Positions 25,501 to 36,599 of a stretch of 64,000 bases of DNA are shown here, in pieces. The stretch is taken from the NCBI GenBank assembly GCA_026260175.1, contig JAKCWW010000144.1:16874-80873 (forward strand), read 5' to 3'. This DNA comes from Reticulitermes lucifugus (Eukaryota; Arthropoda; Insecta; Blattodea; Rhinotermitidae). Numbering within the stretch: the first letter of the stretch is position 1; each line of letters opens with the position of its first letter. Both the position numbers and the translations under genes were made by a program. The notes below the pieces were generated by a model, which was not told where the DNA came from, did no database searches, and was given only the letters and a program-made list of their open reading frames with translations.

Positions 25501-26670
25501 CTCGTAGGGTGAGAAAGTAATTTTTCACATCCATAGGCTATATGGGCATTCATTTGAATAGTAATATCTTTAGCAGCACCCCTTTTTATTCCGACGCCTG
25601 GGGTGGATGCACCGTGCTTTGTTCTATAACAGGCGGGCAAAATATGAGACAAGATATTTCATAAATTTGAGACATTTAAAATTTTTGGCAGTGTGTTAAC
25701 GCTGTCATCACAAAGCTGAAGGCCAGTTTCGCGAAGGTCAAGTTAGTTCCATCTTGAGACGACCATCTGTAGACAACATACACGGTTTACGTTCAGTTCC
25801 GAACGCACGTGGGAAAATCCAGTCACCCACGATGTAGTCTCCTAGTATTCTGTCTGTAATTGTTGCATTTCAAAACGAGTTTTGCGCTTGATGTGTGTAG
25901 CAAATGTTCTGTGAACTCTTCACGGCTTCGAAACCAGTAACAGGTAAAATATGTTCAGACATACAAGCTATTGGTATATACAATAAATCAGGCTAGAATT
26001 TGTACTGTACTAAGTCACCGTACATATGTTGTTTACATGAGAGTACGTTCCATCAACGTATCTTTATATCATGTATTGTACGTACATAACATAATGTTTT
26101 ATTGCTTTGCTCCTCTGTTTTGTTAATTTGAATACTAGACACGAGCATTCATTATGTTATACTGAATTTGTTTTGCATAACCTACGCAAATGAACATGTT
26201 TTGAACGATGTGGCTTTATCTCGGTATTTATGATATGAGCGGGACATATAAACTGCACAGGGGAAATGGGAAATACATGTAAAATTTTCGTTGCAAAAGC
26301 TGAAGTGAGGAGGCTGCTTGGGAAACCAAGACAAAAACAGTATTATAATATAAAAATGAATCTTAATTAGACAGGATTTGTCAGCATGGATTGGATTCAA
26401 TGGCCCTTGAGGGCACAGTAAAGTATCTTCAGATTCAATAAAATGTGGGAGTTTCTTTCATCCAGTGCACATGTACTCTGTTTCTTTAATGTCCATCTTA
26501 ATAATATATTCACATCTACATCTAGATCTGTCAACACTATAATTTAATGCATTTGTCATCTGTGCTGGACATGACACATGCCCTACTCATCTTCTTATTT
26601 GATTTGATCATCCTTTGGTGAAAGGTACGGATATGAAGCTTGCCACTGCGCAAAATGAAGACAAAAACAT
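22582..26670. other. Intergenic between SP2 and SP3 (divergent promoters)
   Basis: SP2 and SP3 point away from each other here, so both promoters must lie in or near this stretch. It holds a (GA)n run at 24216-24233, a poly-C run at 23629-23640 and one SINE B copy at 25006-25268. Short open frames (for example 24752-25012 and 25383-25652) show no recognisable domain. No other gene was seen. Confidence 0.5.
25006..25268 (-). mobile_element. SINE family B, copy 3
   Basis: It shares ATATGGGGGAGTGG, TCTCAACCTCGGCTTTAGAT, GAATCGGAGTCTGGGTGGGC and the box-B side CTGCCGGGTATCAAATCACG with other copies. It carries two short antisense open frames that are by-products of the repeat. Confidence 0.7.
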
Positions 26671-26674
26671 GTAA

Positions 26675-26682
26675 TATAAAAG
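26675..26682 (+). promoter_or_regulatory. Candidate TATA box of SP3
   Basis: TATAAAAG lies about 206 bases upstream of the SP3 start codon. A splice acceptor (TTATTATTTTCAG ending at 26872) just before the first coding exon means that a non-coding 5' exon must lie between the two. The position fits, but the transcription start is unproven. Confidence 0.4.
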
Positions 26683-26887
26683 CAAAAGGGACAAACAGAT
26701 GCATAGAAAGAAAACAAAGTTTGTTCTGTTACAAGTTTGTGTATTCCATTACTGAAAAAGGATATTGGTTTTTGAATGCTTTAATTTGAAAACTTAATAA
26801 TTGAAGTTTCTTACATTGAGAAGTGTTACAGTTTTAATTTCTGTAAAAGTAAATGCTTTTTATTATTTTCAGGCTTTACGATTGAAA

Positions 26888-29800
26888 ATGGCTGCCACTA
26901 ACCTTCTACAGTTATTTCTTATATTCTTCAAATTAGGTAATGTATGCTCATTACATTAAGTCCACCAGTATGAATTATAATGAGTTTTTGAATCTGAAAA
27001 TTGAAAAGGACAGTTGTTGCATTGTGCTGTATTTACAGTCTGTCTGTCTTTAAATTCAGTTTTGCAGACAAACTGTGCTGAAGAAGAAGACTCAACTTGT
27101 ACTCCTGGATTGTCGTGCATGTCCCTAGCAGAATGTAGAGCCCAGCTGAAGGTTCAGCAGCAGGCTGAGGGTAACATTCTCTTCAGGTGCAACTTCAGGA
27201 AGCATAAAGTGTGCTGCCCATTCTCTTCCCCAACACAGGAACATCCAACCATGCGCCTGCTGCCTAATGAAAATTGTGGCTCTACTACAAGTGTACTGAA
27301 AATAACCAGTGGGCATGACGCAGTGTTTGGGCAGTTTCCATGGATGGCTCTCCTGGGTTCTAGATGTAATGTTCATCAGAATGTACTATGTAGTCTATAG
27401 GTAATCAAGCTTGTAACCCAGATGGTAGCTAATTACTGTAACCTATTCATGCTGCTTAAATTGCATGTTAAATATGACTGCTATTTTCTGACTCATCAAT
27501 TATTCTGAATTTTTCTACACTTTGACACAAGCTCTCCAAGTACCAAAGGTGGTTTTTACTGTGGTTTAATACTGTCTAAACTGTTTTGAAACAGTATCTC
27601 AACAATCACCGTAGTGCCATGAAAGATTTCGGATACAGACAGAAACATGTCTTACAACAGTTTCAACACAGTGTTTCAAAACAAAGTCTATAGGTGTGAA
27701 CATATGTTAAGCAATAAATTTTCACTGTAATATAAGTACCAAGTATCCATTTCATTTGCTGAAAGCTGAATGCTGTACAGCCGATGGACACATTTGCACA
27801 TAGAGATGGTATCTTTGCTGACCACCTTCCTATGCTTTTTAACTTACCTTATTGTACACAACAGTAGCAGAGTCCCACCCTTCTACTTCTAGAGATGCCT
27901 TGCATTTTGTTACTATTTATGCACAAGACGGACGTGTTGTCTTGGCTTCATAACTGTAGGACTGCAGTTTTTAGGAATCATGAACACTTCTTTAGCATGA
28001 GTTGATTTTCTGATATACAGCCTTGAAAAGCCAAATCATGTACCAGAGTCTCTGAAGACTTCTAAGGAATTACTAACATCATTCGTTTTCTCTTCATTAA
28101 ATCTCTATGACTTTAATAGCTTTTCTTCATCCAGCATAAAGCCTCTTGTATAAGCAGTAGCTGTAGTATTCATAGGTGAAATATACAAAAAATTTTGTTT
28201 ACGAAATTTAAAGAGAAGAAATACCTTGGGGGACGTAGGCATACATGAGAGGATAATACTGAGGTGGGGCTTAAGGAAGTAGCATATGCAGATGTGGACT
28301 GAAATCAACCAGCTCAACATAGGACTCAGTAGTGGGCCCTCGTAAATACACACATCCACATTGTGATTCCAGGCTTTCACTGCGATGTAAATGAGATGTG
28401 CATTCTGGGATTTTACACAGCATAGATTTGTAGTTTGTTACCGATGTTTCAGGATAAACTATTGGTCCCATCTGCAAGGGTCAAGCAGTCCAATGGACTG
28501 CTTGACCCTTGCAGATGGGACCAAGTGGTTGTCCCGAAACATCAGTAACAGAACTACCAATCCATGCCACATAAAATCCCACAAGAATGCAGATCTCACA
28601 TGTCAACATCCTTTATTGAACACAACACTTTATTATGTCGCTGCCTTCAGACCCTCTTCCATAAAACTGAATAGCTTTTTTGTGTATGAATGATAATGAT
28701 TACCAAAAAAGGAAAGATTTTGTGTTACTATTAAAGCAAATGAGAACTTTTGTGCAAGTAAATATATTAAGATCCACATTCACTACCATTTTAGAGACAT
28801 GTGACTATATTACAACTTACTGTCTGAGAACAACAATGGAAAACATTGACTTTGCATGGATGGTGCCATTACAAGTAAAAGCCCATTCAGGTAACAGTAA
28901 TGTTCTTAATGATGGATACACCACAATATTTATCTTGCTTGTGGCTGATGTTATCTAATTCAGTTTCTTTGTGTTTCAGTAAGTAATGGAAGCCTCTTGT
29001 ATATCTGCGGAGGAACTCTCATAAATGATCAGTACATACTGACAGCTGCACATTGCCTGCACCAAGTGAATGCAACTCTGTAAGACACCAACTATTCAAG
29101 TATTGTTTTCGGAAAGTTAACTATATACACTAAGGTTGGAACGAATCAAGCTGGTTTTGAGTAACAAATAGTCCTGCTGTAACACAGTTATGAGTTTGCT
29201 TGCAAATGCTGTAAATTGTTAATAGCATTTTCATTATTGTTATCACATTATTGGTTCCCATGTATTACTTCTGTTTAGATTTTCATCACTAACAATATTA
29301 TTCATTGTGTCAGTTCCATCATACATACTACAATAATGTGACTTGGTAGTTTTATGTACTCTAAAATGAAGTTTACAATATAGATAGCAAAATCTGATTG
29401 ATCCTTATTATTGCCTTACCTAACTCTCAGTATGTGAAATTGATGCCCAGCTATCCCTTTGAAACTTGGTCTGGTTTATAAACCAATATTTCCTTTGTAT
29501 ATGTCAAGTAATGGCTCTTATATTGATCTTCTGTTATACAGACAGTTCAGTTGAAAACCCAAACCCAGATACATGGTAAATATAACAGCCTTACATTTCT
29601 GTGTATAATGCATATAATATAACTTACCGTGTGTTAGAATAGGTGTTGGAAATGACTCCTTCAACTCTTGACATGCTTGATTTTGAATGAATTGAAACAC
29701 CAGGAAACTGTATAATAAATTACCTACAACACTCTTACTATTATTTCCCCCTTATATAGGTTTCCAGAATGAAAATCTTCTATATCATAATGTACTGCAT

Positions 29801-31486
29801 ACTCGTGAAGAAACCAAATTTACGTCACACAGTGGGATGGTGGATAATTTTACAAACACTGTGTTATTCTTATGGATAGCCAGAAAACCTTAATATTTCT
29901 AGAGTTTTAGTCAAAGTCAAGACTGTCAAGTAATGAAAACTAATAACAAGTTTCTCTTCCATATATTAATAAAACTATGGGGTTTCCACATTTTTGTAGT
30001 TCTTATATGCATTGGTTCATTGTAGTTCAGTCAGGATTTAGTAAGTCAGGCCATGAGCTAATGACTGGGGTTCAGTTCCCCCTAGGGACAAGGTTTTTTC
30101 TTTCTGTCACCATGCCCATATGAATTTTGGAGTCAGTCCTGTTTTCTATCCAATTTGTAATTTAGAATTGTGTCTGCCAGTGAAACATGGATAATGCATA
30201 AAGCTGGCCACACCTCACTGTAGTGGAGTTTTAATTCCACTCCCCCACCATTAGCATTTGTGTGATGCTGATGTTCAGGTGACACTGCTATTACACTTCT
30301 TTGTTAGACATATTTACATAGTTTTGACAGGTATCTTGGGATTCCATTGTAATCAGGTTTCACTGTATAAGCTTTGTGGCATACAGCAAACTGCATATGT
30401 GGTAGAAGGCAGTATATTTATATGCAGTGGAAGAAATGGAACTGAGATGGCGAGTTTTATATAATGAAGAAAGGAAGACTGACACTCAGAACATTCATTT
30501 TTGATTGTAAATCAGAATTCATTGATTGTGTGGTTTCAGAGAGAGTGTTCGCCTTGGTGAACATAATTTAGATACTGTGGAGGACTGTGACGATTACTGT
30601 GCAGATCCAGTGCAAGATTATGAAATAGCAAAGACTATTTCCCATGAAAAGTTTGATGGTCATCAACTCAAGAATGATATTGGATTAGTTCGACTTAAGA
30701 CTAAAGTTCCTCAGTATACAGGTATGCCAGCATTGTGACTATAACCTCAGACAAGTGATTCTCAGCCTTCTGATTTTCGCAAATCAGCGAGCAAGCAGTG
30801 GCTGTTTAGAGGACCAGTACCCTATCTGTGTTGTGTTGTACAGTACAAGTAATAGCAATCAAATGTAATTACTAGTAGCATGTCTGAATGTTTATTTTCA
30901 CTATAAAAATTAACACATTTATGTGGGAATATTCTCAGAGACACTGATCACTGATCAGAATTAGAAATTATATGAAATAATTTAAAATGTCAAATGTTTC
31001 TGTTTTTTTAGTTTATGGGGTTTGTAGCATTGTTTCACCTCACCATTTTTTAGGGGCATAGAGACTGACCCAAATATTCCATGTTCCTTACGTCACCACT
31101 CAGTTAGTTACTCCTTCAGTGACAAAGGAAAGGAGAAACAAAGTAATAATGTTCGACACAAACTAATCAACTGCTAAAAGATGAGAAAAGAAACGAAGGG
31201 GTGGCTTCATCAGGTGTGGCAAAATAAATATAATGCTAATAGGAAATTTCAGACTAGCGTACATTAGCCTTAGATATGTATAGTTCTTTAAATGCATAAT
31301 TATTTATATTTTAAAGCTTTACATGATATGCTAGCACCCATTTAACTTTCCAAGATTAAGTAAACTATTTATTTTTTAATAATTCTGAAGTTGGTTTTCA
31401 GTCAATAGGCTGGTCTTTCACTCACTCTCTGGTATAAGTTTTGTTCACATGGTTAAAACTGTGAAACTACCACAAATAACAAACTA

Positions 31487-31524
<38 letters not shown>

Positions 31525-33472
31525 AACATGTGCCAACGTGATAGAAAGTTCTTGAATGTGAGTAAGGTAGATAATTTTAATACCTGCATGAGTCCTATTG
31601 TCATAGGTAAAATTGAGAAAAAGACAGTAGTGCATCTTGCATAAAATAAATTAAATTTTGAAGATATGCATGAAGTTCTGAAAAGAACTTATTATTTCTG
31701 CTTTCCATAAAATGGGTAAGTCCATACAGACAGCATGTCAGAAAGTATAAATTGGTTATTCTACAATTTCTTGATTTAGTGAGACATAGGTTTCCAAAAC
31801 CAAAAAATTGTCCCACTTACAGGTATGTTGTATGTTGAAGATTTTCATCTTTTGAGGTATGACTTTCTATAGACTGATATGGAGGTACCAACATTTTGCA
31901 GGTTGCTGCCTCCATCTGTAGGTTAGTCTAATATTTTGCTCAATGTTTCTATTCTGGCCAAGAGCCAGGCCATATTGTAATGTGATACGTAGTACTTGCA
32001 TATTTTATTGATGAGTGTTTATTTGTTTCACAGATTATATAAAACCAATATGTTTACCATTTGAAATAAAGGTAACAGGTAAAGAAGAGAAGAAATATCA
32101 AATAGCAGGATGGGGAAAAACAGATTTCTGTAAGTTGTTTAATGATTATCAATTGCAGTTTAAATGTGAAATTATAAAAGTGTTCCAATCCATGTTTTGA
32201 GATCAGCATAAATTTTAAATTAATAATTATATTATTTAGTTATCAGTTCCTGTGCATAAATTGTTTAGTATATGTTTCAACTATGTTACATGTATCTTAC
32301 CTTCACGCTAATGCAGACTAGGAATCACACTGATTTCTCATAAAACATGTAACTGTTTACAATTATTGATTCACTAACACTTTGACATATGATTATTTCT
32401 TTATCAAAGCCAATGTTAATAATTTCACATGCTAATTTAAGCATAAGACTTTCCTTTTCCTTCCTTCTCACTCCATGTGCAGGGTAGCATAGTTGTTATG
32501 GCAACTTGCTGCGGGCAGGATGGTCTGGGGATCGAATCCCAGTGGGGGTGAGATTTTCTGTACCCATCCAGACTGGCCCTGGGGCCCACCCAGCTTCCTA
32601 TACAATGGGCACCAGATTATTCCTGGGGGTAAAGCAGCCGAGGCGTGTTAACCACCCACCCCCATCAAGCACCGAGGTTAAATAAAGAGTAGAACTGTAC
32701 CTCTACAACCCCTGTTTGCCTTCATGGCAGGTTATAGGGTGAACTTTACATTTTTCCTTCTCATTCCTTTTTGCCATCTTTCTTTATTGGGTGTCATGAT
32801 TGCTAACATACGTGCAATACGCAGCTTAGGCTTGGAGGTTTCATTTTAGTTTCCTAGCAGACCATGAAGTAATGATGTCTGAAATCAGGACACAAGTGAC
32901 AAATCCAATCAGAGTGTACCTATGGGATTTAGAAGGTGGTTTATGGATAAATTTGTATTCTGTATTAAATTTTGTGCACCAGGTATATGTGTGAACAAGA
33001 TGTTAAGAGTCCCAGATTTTTGACAATTTGGTGAACAGTTTCCTGAATGTAAGTAGGCCTACTTGTAAGTAGCAAGGTGAAAGTTTTTTTTATTAGCTCC
33101 ACATAGGAGGGTGATTGGTAACATTATTATTTTTATATTTCAGATGAGTCTAAAGGTAGTTCTGTTCTACAGTTTGCCACAGTGAACAGTGTTCCTCTAG
33201 AGGACTGTGACTCTCGGCAGGCAGCAGAGGTTCGTCCATTGACAGATACACAGTTGTGTGCTGCAGGGAATAGTGGTGAAGATGCATGTAAGGGAGACAG
33301 TGGAGGTCCCCTCATGGATGTTGACCAGCTTTCAACACGTCGTACAGCCCAGGCCTTTCAAGTTGGCATTGTTTCATTTGGATCTATCCCATGTGGGGCC
33401 CAGACCTCACCTAGCGTTTACACGAGAGTGTCTGCATATTTAGGGTGGATACTGGATCATATTGCTGAATAA
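26888..33472 (+). CDS. CLIP-domain serine protease SP3, complete
   Basis: Six coding exons: 26888-26936, 27060-27365, 28980-29079, 30540-30721, 32034-32129 and 33144-33472 (stop TAA). The sum is 1062 bases, 353 residues. The start ATG (context TTGAAAATGG) opens a signal peptide with core LLQLFLIFF. A CLIP domain follows (CTPGLSC, MSLAEC, HKVCCP), with one extra Cys at residue 22. ENCGSTT is the linker Cys; activation is expected after Lys in LKITSGHDAVFG. The triad lies in TAAHC, NDIGLVRL and KGDSGGPL. Asp189 is present ([10 protein letters not shown]), position 226 is Ser (SPSVYT). The 75-loop EDCDDYCADP marks the easter/PPAE subgroup. It is probably a secreted trypsin-like zymogen of an immune or developmental cascade. 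The donor of exon 2 (T followed by GTAATG at 27366) was chosen by reading frame. Confidence 0.94.
28195..28345 (+). repeat. Mobile-element-derived fragment
   Basis: It encodes a broken frame with LGDVGIHERIILRWGLRK and QMWTEINQLNIGLSSG, resembling 21330-21520. It adjoins the palindrome at 28398-28592 and lies in SP3 intron 2. Confidence 0.4.
28398..28592. repeat. Imperfect palindrome of a mobile-element end
   Basis: Arms 28398-28492 and 28494-28592 are inverted copies around one base (28493). The inner 30 or so bases are identical (GGTCCCATCTGCAAGGGTCA and on); the outer parts differ at roughly a quarter of positions. In the right arm, GGGACCAAGTGGTTGTCCCG is a stem-loop followed by AAACATCAG, so it again shows a stem II plus GAAAC motif. 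The left arm has the same layout on the other strand. It lies in SP3 intron 2. Confidence 0.75.
30005..30260 (+). mobile_element. Possible SINE family E
   Basis: A tRNA-like segment with ATGACTGGGGTTCAGTTCCC as a box-B-like block at about 30060-30080, ending near CCACTCCCCCACC. Only one copy is seen in the window, so this rests on promoter-like boxes alone. It lies in SP3 intron 3. Confidence 0.3.
31489..31521. repeat. (GT)n microsatellite
   Basis: A pure GT run of about 33 bases in SP3 intron 4. Confidence 0.97.
32479..32737 (+). mobile_element. SINE family B, copy 4
   Basis: The best plus-strand example: GCAGGGTAGCATAGTTGTTA at the head, box B in GGGGATCGAATCCCAG near 32527, then CCATCCAGACTGGCCCTGGG, CCCAGCTTCCTATACAATGG, AGCACCGAGGTT and CCTTCATGGCAGG at the tail. 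It lies in SP3 intron 5. Confidence 0.8.
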
Positions 33473-33572
33473 TTTATGTAGTTCTTGAATTGAAGTTAGG
33501 ATGATTGCTGTCATTGCTGATCAGCCTGTTCGTAAATCATATTAAGTGCTCACACGCTTTCAGTTTTTCCAA

Positions 33573-33578
33573 AATAAA
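33573..33578 (+). terminator. SP3 polyadenylation signal
   Basis: AATAAA about 100 bases after the SP3 stop codon, the first such hexamer downstream. Confidence 0.5.
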
Positions 33579-35837
33579 TATCTTAAATTGGGATGTGATG
33601 AACGTGTCTGTACTGAGGCAGAATGTTCTGAAGACAATTTCAATTGCATTAGACCTGTGGAGTAATGTCAGGCTTTATTTTACAAGCTGCTCTTATACAA
33701 GATCACATTTACACATTAGAGATACCCTGTCGTGCAAATATTTATATACTGTGGCACATAAATAGTTCAGATCCTGTAGCATGCTTCCTTCAGTAATCGG
33801 ACTATAACATCACTGAATTTTATCTGCAAGTATTGTTTATGTTGTAGATGTAGATATTGGAGAGGAGGATTCACCAGTTATTCATGAAATAGCTACTGTT
33901 GCCCATGCAGCTACAGGTATCTTAATTCAAATTGTTGCTGTTATCTTCAGCTGCTTCTGTGGACATTTAGATGGCCTGATGCTGCACAGTGAATTGCGTT
34001 TTACATCTGCACCATGATTATTTTGACCAGCCAATTTCTTGGAAATTGAAGGATAAAAACAAAAAGAAGGTGCATGTAAATACATAGTCAACAAATGTCA
34101 CAGACTAGCTAATAATATATCCTTGCCATTTGTGAATGACAAATGGAAAACATGCTAGGGGAACATGAAAACTGTTATGAGCAAGACTCATTACTGCCAA
34201 GTGTAGACCTTCATAACCTGTTGAAAGTCTCGTCCAACACTCAATTCCCCAGAGTGGATTAATGTACACTATCTCTGAATTAGTTGCACACTATACAGAA
34301 ACAGTTTGTAACAAGCACTGTCTTTAATCATTTGTAGTGACCTGTGGAGATTTCTGGTTTCTGACTGGCATTGCTTTGTAGCTTATTGGTATTTCTACCA
34401 AACCAGAAGTAAAGTTGTCTACAAAATTTTGCAAGACCATGCCTGCATTTTTCAACTATATTTTCTATTAGGAAATCTGATAATGATAAGCAGTAACTGA
34501 CATCCCATGCTGACTGTTGCTTGCTTATTATTCAGCCAGAATCAGTACAAATAATCTGAACTGATGATCCAAAACTGCCACTTTGTATACTTCCCCAAAG
34601 TTGTACTATTTTTACATTTTTTCTGTCAAGGTATGTACTTCTTTCAGCTGCTAATTATCTCATCTTACTGTTTTTATTATGTTACAAAAGTAAGAGTAGG
34701 ATGTGTGCCCATTATAATAGATTAAAACTGTAAAGAGTAGGAGGAGGATGAGGATGTGGAGGAGGATGAGGCCAAGGAGGGGAAGATTATTATTATTATT
34801 ATTATTCACTTAATTTATTCAAGTGTTTGACAACAGCAATAAAGCCAATTACAGGCAAGTGCTGAAAGGGGACAAAGTACAGAAACTTGCTTGAAACCAC
34901 AAGAACATGAGTTATAAATAGTCACTGAAAAAAGATGATGTGTGAGGGGGAAAAACTACAAATTATGCAATAGAATACAAATAATACAGTAGCAGGGACA
35001 AAAAGTGCTAAATATAATAGTTTATCCAAATGACTGCAAGGAAGCCAAATTCTTCACTCCAATCAGAGGCTGCTGGTGATGCTTAATGCCATTAAGTGCA
35101 ATGGCACTAGGGGCACTAGGAGTGGACTTTGTCTATGTACATAACTGTTTTAAAACCATCAGAATCAACTTGAACTGACAGCTCAAATTGCAGACCTAGG
35201 GATTCATCACCTTGTGAGACATACCACACGTCAGCAGACGTTCCAGCAGTAGGAACTAATGACACTGCTGCTTTAAGTAATAGAACATTATTTAAAGCTG
35301 ATGGCACTTGGTATGTGAGTTGAGAAGAGCATGCCAGAGGAATAGGCACAGTGGCCAAAATCTCTCTGAGATGGAACTGAAAGTAGTCATCTTCCCAATA
35401 TTAAACTGATGTATCCTCATCAGGAAAAAGACAGACATCAAAAAGCAGTATTAAATATGGAAGATTTTACAATACCATAAGTAAAGTAAAACTATTTTGT
35501 ATTAGATCCTTTATAATCATAGTGTACTAGGACTAAATTTTCTTACATTGCTACAAAGTACACAGGATGATATTTGTAGAACTACCACATTTACTTTCAT
35601 ATTTATCACAATCAGATAATTAAATAATCAGTTACCAACATTAACACTCATTCTGCAAGCATATTGTGTGGTGATGATTCTTATTAATATTTTGTCTGTA
35701 TGATTCTACTTGTTCTTTTATGTGTTTCTAGAAAAAGTCCTGCTTCTACATACTGTGTCAGTTTTATGACAAAACAATACAGTAGACCACATCTGTTAAC
35801 CAGTACTCGTGACACTTCAACAGTATTAATATACCAA
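33579..35837. other. Intergenic, SP3 to FAM161
   Basis: No host exon recognised. It contains a GAGGATGAGG-rich stretch and a (TTA)n run at 34786-34806. A minus-strand open frame at 35116-35358 (80 codons, containing ADVWYVSQGDESLGLQFEL) has no start or splice context that I trust; it may be a fragment of a mobile element or of an old gene. Confidence 0.4.
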
Positions 35838-36415
35838 TGGGTTGTGCAGGTTGCAGCAATAGAACGTGATGATTTTCAGGTAGCTGTTTTGATGAATCCG
35901 GTTTAATATTAGAAACAAAAAAATTACAGATTATCGGTAGTAAAATGCCATTTAATATATGCTTTTTATTTTTCAAAATTATATCTCCTAAGTAGTCTTC
36001 CTGGCATGCAGTACATTCCTGTAATTGTGATCGGAAATTAACCATAACTTCGTAGCAGACATTTGTCAGTGGCTTTAATTTCAACCCTGATGTGCTCTTT
36101 CATCCCTTAACATGCCACAAAAGAATGTGATGATGTTGACAACTCAGCTGTAACTAACATACTGCAACATCAGGGGCAAGCTGTGTGCCTTTGTGCAGTT
36201 ATGGTTAATTTCCGATCACAATTACAGGAATGTATTGCATGTGAGGGAGACCAAGTAAGAGATGTAATTTTTCAGAAGGAAAAGGCAAATATTAAATGGC
36301 ATTTTACTACTGATACTATGTAGTTTTTTGTGTTTCTTATATTCAACCCGGTTCATCAAAACAATGATCTGAAAATCGTCACATTCTATTGCTGCACCCT
36401 ATATCATTTTGCAGC
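35838..36415. repeat. Inverted repeat pair, ~220-bp arms
   Basis: The left arm (about 35838-36055) and the right arm (about 36197-36415) are imperfect reverse complements around a ~140-bp spacer. The best block is GGTTAATTTCCGATCACAAT plus TACAGGAATGTA on one side, with its complement on the other; GCAGCAATAGAACGTGATGA pairs near the outer ends. It may be a foldback element or two copies of one repeat inserted head to head. It lies just downstream of the FAM161 stop codon. Confidence 0.7.
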
Positions 36416-36599
36416 AGTTAATTGCAGCTCAGGTTGTACTCAAGCTTAGAGATTTTGATATAACTTTTTAATACTTGTATTTTGCTTTTGTTAAAATGTA
36501 CAAAAGTTAGTTTTTGGTCAATGTATGACAAAATATGTCATAATTGTATTTTGTTAAAGTATTCACACTCCATTGGTTGGTATGTTATTACTGCTATTA

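Noticed and set aside
35116-35358. 80-codon minus-strand frame as a host gene
   Set aside because: No start or splice context, no domain recognised, and it lies among repeats.
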